Assembly (NCBI RefSeq): GCF_000004195.4
Contig: NC_030685.2
Location: 56,326,516-56,390,515, forward strand
Length of the DNA stretch: 64,000 nt
Direction: 5' to 3'
Source: Xenopus tropicalis
Lineage: Eukaryota; Chordata; Amphibia; Anura; Pipidae
Shown: positions 57,720-64,000 of the stretch, one piece after another
Position numbering within the stretch: the stretch's first letter is position 1
How the letters are laid out: the number at the start of each line of letters is the position of its first letter
Position numbers and translations under genes: made by a program
The notes under the pieces: generated by a model
What the model saw: only the letters and a program-made list of their open reading frames with translations
What the model was told of the DNA's origin: nothing
Database searches by the model: none

Positions 57720-58306
57720 CCCCTTTAAGGGTGAAATTCTGAAAATTTGATAAAAACTCTCCGTTGTAACTAGAAGTTACTGTACCCAACATCATTAATC
57801 TTTTTTTCTGTGCCCCATCCCCCAAAATTTCAGAAGCATGAATGTTTGTGCATGAGGAGAAGAAGATATATATAGTAGTTTCTTACAATGCATTTTAAAC
57901 TTCCATTCATCTCTGGAGTCAGCTTCTCTAAATGATCACTCACCACATTTACAATTTGATTTAAGTATGTTTTTTTTTACTCATTAGTATTATTGATAGA
58001 TACATTAATATACCATCTCAGTAGCAATTTGCTGTATATGGCTAAAATGCAGGCTAACCACTACAATGCTCTTTGCTTGATTGTATGTTGACATTAGAAC
58101 TTTAAGCTTATGTGAGAAGTTTAGCACTGGAAAACATGCCCATTATAGTTCTGATATTTGCACTTCAGGTATCTCAGGTACCTATTATCTTCCATAGGTA
58201 TAGATTTTACCTATTGCTACATTTTAGTGTCACATTTGTACAAGAAAATGATATGTAGTAGTAACGCACAACCAACCCAGGGTGTAAGGCAGGGGCACAA
58301 GGACAC
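57720..58306. other. Unassigned stretch
   Basis: No supportable gene. AGTAGGTATC-like and T-rich sequence only. Confidence 0.4.
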
Positions 58307-58309
58307 TTA

Positions 58310-58662
58310 GGGGCACATTTACAAATCCTCGAATCCTAATGGGAAAAAAACGGATTGGAAACGGAAATTTTGCGGGGTTTTTTCATACTTTGCGTGACTT
58401 TTTTTCGTCGCCGTCATGACTTTATCGTATTTTGCGCAATTTTTTCGACGCTGTTGCAATTTTTTCATATTGAGCAATTGTAAACGGCGGAAAAACCAAT
58501 CCGAATTTTTTGCGGCGGCGGCGAAAAAGTAGTGGAAAATATACGACAAAGTCGTAATGGCGACGAAAAAGTTGCACAAAATACGAAACAATCGCGACAG
58601 CGATCATTACGAAAAAAACGCATTGGACGCTTTCGGACATTGGTGGATTAGTAAATGTGCCC
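58310..58662. mobile_element. Palindromic MITE, copy 4 (TTA target duplication)
   Basis: It opens GGGGCACATTTACAAATCCT and closes GGATTAGTAAATGTGCCC. TTA flanks both sides (58307-58309, 58663-58665). Arms carry ACGGATTGGAAACGGAAATT, GTCGTAATGGCGACGAAAAA and CATTACGAAAAAAACGCATT, related to copies at 3405 and 4515. It is shorter (353 bases) and more diverged. Confidence 0.85.
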
Positions 58663-58762
58663 TTATAGTAAGGCAAGTACAGGTAAGATCTTTATGCAAT
58701 GTCTCACATTCAAGATCCATACTGAATATGTACACATTGGGGCACCTTGAGCTCCAGGAACT

Positions 58763-59500
58763 TTCAATAATTTTTATTTGCATTTCAACTTTTACAGAAT
58801 GGATTCCAAAGTAAAGCATTTTTATATCAAATAGCATGTATCCATAAGAAAGGGAGAAAGAAGGAAGAGAAGGGAAAAGGAAGAAAAGTGGTCCCAGTTT
58901 TGGTGAATTATGGGACCAGAGAGTGAGTAAAGAGGAACAGAACAAAGAACTACAAAATTAACTTGACGGTTCTCTCACAAATAGATACGATTATCTTTAA
59001 ATGTTTTGCTTGATGTTGCCTTTGAGGTTCCATGTTGTAAATAAAGAAACATTCTCAAAGGGTTAGCAGCTGTGGGGGGGCAGATTGTATTTGATCTCAA
59101 TAAAAAAAAACATTAACCATTACTTACCCTAATTATTATTTCAATAGTTTATTTAAAATGCAAAAGTAGATAAGGTTTCTGCGTTTGGGAAAGAATAAAT
59201 ATACCAGGGTTCCCATACTTTCGTAAATTTTTCATGCTTGTCTATAAGTATACTTGTTAGTCTTTCGTTAACCATAATCCAGTTCATTTTATTTTTAAAG
59301 TGAGAGATAGGGATTTGGGTTGTTTTCCAAAATTTTGCGATTGTTATTTTAGCAGCCATGAAAATAAAGGTTATCAGTGATCTGGTATAGTTATTAGTCC
59401 AGGTACTTGTATCTGGTCTGTCTGTGACAAATGTGCGGTGGACATGTCCTAACAGTCCTCCATCAAAAAGCAAAGTAGGGTGTGGGGTAGTCAATCACAG
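58763..59500 (-). mobile_element. L1-like LINE, 3' fragment, inactive
   Basis: On the minus strand, 59153-59400 translates as FMAAKITIAKFWKTTQIP, then MNWIMVNERLTSIL and HEKFTKVWEPWYIYSF. This matches the C-terminal end of L1-group ORF2 proteins (A..IA..WK..., ..ME+L..., KF...W.PW). About 400 bases of non-coding 3' sequence follow, ending near GCAAATAAAAATTATTGAAA (58785 to 58763, minus strand). The 5' part, including the reverse transcriptase, is missing. Confidence 0.7.
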
Positions 59501-61553
59501 GTAAGCTTTAATACAAGGAAATATTAGGTGAAGTTCCCTGTCAGGTCTGCTCAGCTGCTGATTGGTTGGCAGGCATCCTACAATGCAAGTAATGAGAGCT
59601 GCAGTCTTTACTGCACAGTCTGGGAAAGCAGCCAACAGCAGGCAGAAAAGTTTTTGGGCACAGTTTTATTAAAATAGGACAAACTTTATTTTTTAATTCA
59701 TTATTCTATTCCTAAAGGTGCAATGCATGTTAAATAACTGTTCTTGACACTATTGCACCACTGTTGGGCTCAAGGCAGCCCTGTCCTTACTACCTGCCAT
59801 AGGGCATGTGAATGCAGTGCAAGTCAGGGGGGAGAGGGGTGCTTATATGCATCACCTAGTCTGCAGACACAGGCTTGTTGTGCTGCATTTTGGAGTAAAA
59901 ACACTTGGTTATTGTACACAGTAAAGTGCAGGGTGCAAAAGTGCAAAGCATTTGTGAATAAGGCCTTATATGTCCTCTTTAAAGTGCATAAGGCTGCTCT
60001 AAACTGTGTACTGTATGCAAAACACACATGCGTGTGTGACACATGTGTATCACTACTGAACAAATGATGTCAGCATGTGTGCTCTGTCCACTTTTCGGCT
60101 TCAGTGGTACTTGAAATGGGCACATGTATTCCTGTACAGTTTACATATATGTACAAATTACATCGATGAAAAAGAAGAAAGAAAGTGAAAACAAAAAACA
60201 AAACTATGAGGCTTTATCATGCGACTCTTACCCTTGGTGAATATAATCATCAAAGCTGGATCCTGATCAGATTCTTTTTGTGGAACATTGACATTGTTTG
60301 TATGTAATTATTTGAGTCCACGAATATGGAAGTATGTAAGGAATAAACGGAAATAAAATTAATAGAGAAATAAAATATTTAGGGCCACTTCTGTATGTGA
60401 ATATACATAATAGGAACAGTCCTAAGTAAAATATAATAAGAAAATGTAAAATTCACCTATTTCCTTTCTGAAAATTATGCATCTAGATAAATGTAAGTCA
60501 TTTAAGATAAAGTTAAGTACATTGACTGATTTGGTTCTTAAAAATATTATCTTTGCACATCATATAATGCAGCTATAATGAGATTAATGCTTCAAAATAA
60601 TTTTTCAACCATGAGGAAAAATCAGAGTTTAAAAGCTCTTTTTGTTATCTCTAAAGAACAATTATGTCAATCCACCATGTTTCACTAGAATTGAAATGGC
60701 AATCAGTCTTTTTGATTACATGTTTATTATCTTGTTATACTAATGTGCTAATGTTCTTAGGGTAAAGTTGGTCAAGAAGGGAATGGATACTAGGATTGGT
60801 GGAGACTTAAAATGATTCATGATTTGATTTTCTTCTGCAAATTAGAGTAGAAATGAGCTGATTGCATTTTTGTAATGCAAAGTCACAGAATGTCTAGATT
60901 TTATGTCTTTTATACAATGAAGTCTGTAATTAATAAGGTATCATTTCCAAAAGTTCTTTCTCTTCATTAAATTTAAATGTATACACTTTGCTTGGACTTC
61001 TTTTCACACACCTCAAACCTCTTCCCTAACGAAATGATCATTGTGCTGTATGTGCAGTAATGGGAAAATAAATTGTTCTCCGTCTGTACAGTATCTCAAG
61101 TATGGTGCTCCCATGTGGAGGGTCATGTTTTATATTGGGGGGAGGGCTGCCTAGAAACTAATCATACTTGCAATTCCAACCAGTTTGCAATGATTTAGTA
61201 TGAATATATTTTTAAGTAATACTATTGCCATTTTTCACTTTACTAACAGACCTGAAATACTTATACCTAGTAAGAAATATTATACAGTAAATGGAAATGC
61301 AAAGCCATTAAAAATGAAAAAAAACTGTAATTTCAAAGATTGTTAATATGTCAGTATCACTAAACATAGTAATCCCTTTCTCTTACTCCTGATAATGGCA
61401 TTTCCCTTCCTTTATGTTTATCACAATTGGCTGGTGCTCATTTAATTTCTCTGCAAGGATCTTAAATGCATTTAAACAACATTGCAGCCTATTGGTGTAT
61501 TACATTACCCCCTACATGTGGTGCTAGGCCCATAGACTTACCAACCACCCATC
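59501..61553. other. Unassigned stretch
   Basis: Opposing frames of 79-107 codons at 59744-60067 overlap and have no known domain. GTGCAAAAGTGCAAAGCATT-type iteration occurs near 59934. No exon supported. Confidence 0.35.
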
Positions 61554-61561
61554 ATTTATAC

Positions 61562-61851
61562 CAGTGATCCCCAACCAGTGGCTCGGGGGCACCATGTTGC
61601 TCACCAACCCCTTGGATGTTGCTCTCAGTGCCCACAAACCAGGTAGTTATTTTGAATTCCTGGCTTGGTGGCAAGTTTTGGTTGAATAAAAACAAGATTT
61701 CCTACCAAATAAAGCCTCCTGTAAGCTGATAGTGTGCATAGAGGCACCTAATAGCCAATCTTAGCCCTTATTTGGCACCTCCATGAACTTTTATGATGCT
61801 CGTGTTTACATTTGACTGTGGCTCACGAGTAATAAAGGTTGGGGATCCCTG
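61562..61851. mobile_element. hAT-like non-autonomous element, well-preserved copy
   Basis: It opens CAGTGATCCCCAACCAGTGG and closes AAGGTTGGGGATCCCTG, strong inverted termini. Flanks ATTTATAC (61554-61561) and ATTTAGAC (61852-61859) match at 7 of 8. It is the sister of 1246-1517. CACGAGTAATAAAGGTTGG near the end includes an AATAAA. No coding region. Confidence 0.92.
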
Positions 61852-61859
61852 ATTTAGAC

Positions 61860-63015
61860 ATTAGTCATTTTTTTCTCTTTCTGTATTTTATGAAAACTTA
61901 ATAATGCTATTAAATATGTAAATCTAAGTAATTTATAGGGTAATCTGAAAACTATAACCATAGAGAGCAATATTGTTGGACAGAATAATAATGTTGTTAG
62001 ATGCAGATCTTTGCATTTGCAATTTACCAGTGGTTGTGTAATCATACCTTGGCTATTCCTGCATTTTTACTGCCCTTTTGGCTCCTCTCTGTAGTACAAA
62101 ATGTGTTGAAAACTGTAGAGCAGATTGCAGTGTGCAAAATAATCTTAAAGCATTAGCAAATAGCTGGGACAGATTCAATTCAGTGAGAAAAAGGTCTGTA
62201 ACGTGAAAACTCATAGACAAGATTCAATTTGAAATGCAATTTAGATCAGCAAAATGTATGTCAAAGTTTATCATGTGATTTATATATAGTCTTTGGCCTG
62301 TCAAAGCTCAACACAAAAAGCTGTGCTATGATACAGATGAAAAACATGTTGCTTTTTGTAAATACAAGTTGAACCAAAATATTTTAGTCATCATTATATA
62401 GATCCTTTAATTGTACACGATTTTGTGGTTGAAAAAAAGAATGTCAATGGGAGGTATATAATATTAGGCCCCCTTGTGCTTCAGTTTGTTTTACCTGGTG
62501 TCTCAATAATAAAGATAGATACAAAGGGCATACTGGCAAATGAAAAAACATAGTTCTAGGCTCTTCATATTCATCATCTTTATTGGGTGCAAATGTTTGC
62601 TCACAGAACTGGGCCCCCTCCAATAGCAAGCTGTACATTTTTATTGTGCCAATGATTCAATGAATCTCTCAGGTATAAATAAACTTCTAGGAAGGAACAG
62701 TTATAATCTTACCTCAGAAACTAAGTTCTTCTGTCACTCCCAGTTGAAACAGGCCATTCAGAAATAACCCTGCTTTGCATAAACCTTTATACCCTGAGAC
62801 ACCTTATCAATCTTTAGTAGGGTGTCTTACAATAAGCTCTCTGTATGTCTCTCTACAAGAGCTGAACATTTTTTACTGCATATTCTCATAAGTCTATACT
62901 GAACACTTCCAGGAACTACACCATTTGTGATGTTAGCCTGAGACTGTTTCAAAAACAGCTATTTTTGATAAAAGCATGTGTCTTCTATGGCTGCAAATAT
63001 TTGCATCTTTAAAAT
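61860..63015 (+). other. kcnh3: Presumed kcnh3 intron upstream of the exon
   Basis: Non-coding, with no recognised repeat and no second exon. A minus-strand frame at 62444-62638 has no known motif. Treated as intron because a complete acceptor lies at its end. Confidence 0.6.
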
Positions 63016-63051
63016 ACCTAATTTAAAATTAGTCCCTTTCTTTGTTTTCAG
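63016..63051 (+). other. Splice acceptor of the kcnh3 exon
   Basis: A branch-point-like TACCTAATT lies at 63016-63024, with its adenine about 30 bases before the junction. A pyrimidine-rich tract follows (TCCCTTTCTTTGTTTTCAG), ending in AG at 63050-63051. Cutting here leaves AC as the tail of a split His codon, matching the His-Ser-Asn order of the Elk family, which fixes the exon start. Confidence 0.9.
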
Positions 63052-63285
63052 ACAGCAACTTTGTTCTGGGGAATGCACAAGTGCTTAATTTATTTCCTAT
63101 TGTGTACTGTTCGGATGGGTTCTGTGACCTGACTGGCTTCGCTCGGGCTGAGGTGATGCAGAAAAGTTGCGCCTGCAAGTTCCTGTATGGACCAGAGACT
63201 AGTGAGCTGCTTAAGGTCCAAATCCAGAAAGCCTTAGATGAGAAAAGAGAATTTAAAACCGAAATTATTCTCTATAGGAAGAGTG
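63052..63285 (+). CDS. kcnh3: kcnh3 internal exon (PAS/eag domain of an Elk-type K+ channel), partial gene
   Basis: This 234-bp exon encodes about 78 residues of the cytoplasmic N-terminal PAS (eag) domain of a KCNH voltage-gated potassium channel, the domain that tunes gating and deactivation. The first two bases complete a split codon, giving (H)[10 protein letters not shown], then [35 protein letters not shown] and [13 protein letters not shown]. The YCSDGFC and AEVMQ motifs define the KCNH PAS fold. The FVLGNAQV start, DLTGF, CAC, LYGP-TSEL and ILYRKSG fit KCNH3 better than KCNH8 or KCNH4, and clearly better than EAG or ERG members. Both junctions are phase 1, so the exon is a symmetric unit of 26 x 9 bases, as expected for the second coding exon of this family. 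The reading frame stays open to 63377, but that tail is intron. No S1-S6 or pore exons fall in the window. The family call is very secure; the paralogue call is strong but made from memory. Confidence 0.9.
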
Positions 63286-64000
63286 GTAAGTTACCATGGA
63301 TTTTTCTGTTTAATAATAGCAATATGTTTCTGACTGTCAATTACATTTTAGCTTGGCCTGTAGCTTGTCTTATATAAATGTATATATATATTTTTTTTTA
63401 TCAACTGATAGCACAGCTGAATAGTAATTATTGTAATAAAGTGTATATGCAAAGGGAGCTTCCATATCCCCTATTAATACAGAGTTCATATGTTGGACAA
63501 CACAGATCATATAGTTACTGACAAAGTATCAACACATCAACCCCAAAGGAAAGGTGACAGATAATAGGACTCATTTACATCAGAAAAGTGTTGTTGTGGT
63601 CCCCGCAATTTCTCTGCAGTCAGTTGTGCATAAAACCACTTTCATTTAAGGTACTTGCAGCAAAATGAGCTTCTTGAACATCCATATAGTTGCTGTCAGT
63701 GCAGTTCCGTCCTTCCTTCTGAATTCAGCACTGTGCCACCTCCTGACCAGGTGGTTGTTCCAAGCTTCCCTTTGCGCCCAGCATGAATAGGCACAGCACA
63801 CTTACTCCTGAAGAATCAGGCTCAAATGCCATACACATGTTGAACTTGGGAAATGACACCAGACAGACTTGCACACATTTGAGCCCAATATGCATTGAAA
63901 TGTATGTGCAGTTGTGGTAATTGTGACAAATCTGGCCAATTGTGGTAGGCACAGTACAATTGTGCCAAGCGCATTGCCCCCTCGTAGCCACAATGACACT
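63286..64000 (+). other. kcnh3 intron 2 (start) with GTAAG donor
   Basis: The donor reads AGTG|GTAAGT, a near-consensus 5' splice site, and leaves a split Gly codon. The rest, to the window edge, is non-coding and AT-rich with a short TA/T tract near 63380. The last 300 bases look like unclassified sequence, and the minus-strand frames there show no recognisable protein. The next kcnh3 exon, which would complete the PAS/PAC domain, is not reached. Confidence 0.8.

Noticed and set aside
63286..63377. Continuation of the kcnh3 reading frame past the exon
   Set aside because: A GTAAG donor at 63286 and loss of family similarity immediately after the RKSG residues show this is intron.
1..64000. 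A novel multi-gene or defence-like system
   Set aside because: Only one real coding exon is present; everything else resolves to transposon relics, tandem repeats or unassigned non-coding sequence.

Overview
The window reads as vertebrate, almost certainly Xenopus (I cannot separate X. tropicalis from X. laevis by eye). It is AT-rich, has no dense open reading frames, and is packed with frog-type non-autonomous DNA transposons (MITEs), decayed LINEs and tandem repeats. The only protein-coding sequence I can support is one exon near the right end, 63052-63285 on the + strand. It encodes most of the N-terminal PAS (eag) domain of an Elk-type voltage-gated potassium channel, best matched by kcnh3. 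It has a branch point, polypyrimidine tract, AG acceptor and GTAAG donor, and phase-1 junctions on both sides. I found no copy of the short first coding exon upstream, so the left 63 kb is probably kcnh3 intron 1, possibly with 5' flank.

Layout. 1-6.9 kb is a MITE-rich block: a decayed hAT-like element, then three palindromic elements sharing the same termini, each with its own matching 3-bp target duplication, the first nested inside an older repeat. 7-12 kb is mostly unassigned with decayed MITE pieces, a G26 run and a cluster of TGACAG motifs. 12.0-13.6 kb holds a minus-strand L2/CR1-like LINE 3' fragment followed by a 64-bp tandem array that ends at the edge of another repeat. 14.8-22 kb has small repeats and a 33-bp array. 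22.3-31.2 kb holds nested MITEs, including two elements with GGGGCCGATTCACTA ends, one of which contains a 34-bp perfect hairpin. 32.4-38.7 kb contains two hAT-like elements with 8-bp duplications, a 48-unit 38-bp minisatellite and a GC-rich 335-bp near-perfect palindrome. 39.4-40.3 kb is a decayed L2-like fragment running into another MITE. 40-48 kb is long and mostly unassigned. 48-59.5 kb has a retroposon-like insert with a 15-bp target duplication, a 156-bp tandem duplication, TTAA-type MITEs, a CTG/GA microsatellite pair, a fourth palindromic element and an L1-like fragment. 61.5 kb has a well-preserved hAT-like MITE, followed by the kcnh3 exon.

I see no operon-like unit, CRISPR array, tRNA, defence locus or other multi-gene system. 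The interest lies in transposon structure: nesting, target duplications, tandem repeats growing from element ends, and long hairpins inside what is probably a very large channel-gene intron. Repeat family names come from remembered features of Xenopus and vertebrate repeats and were not checked against a database.
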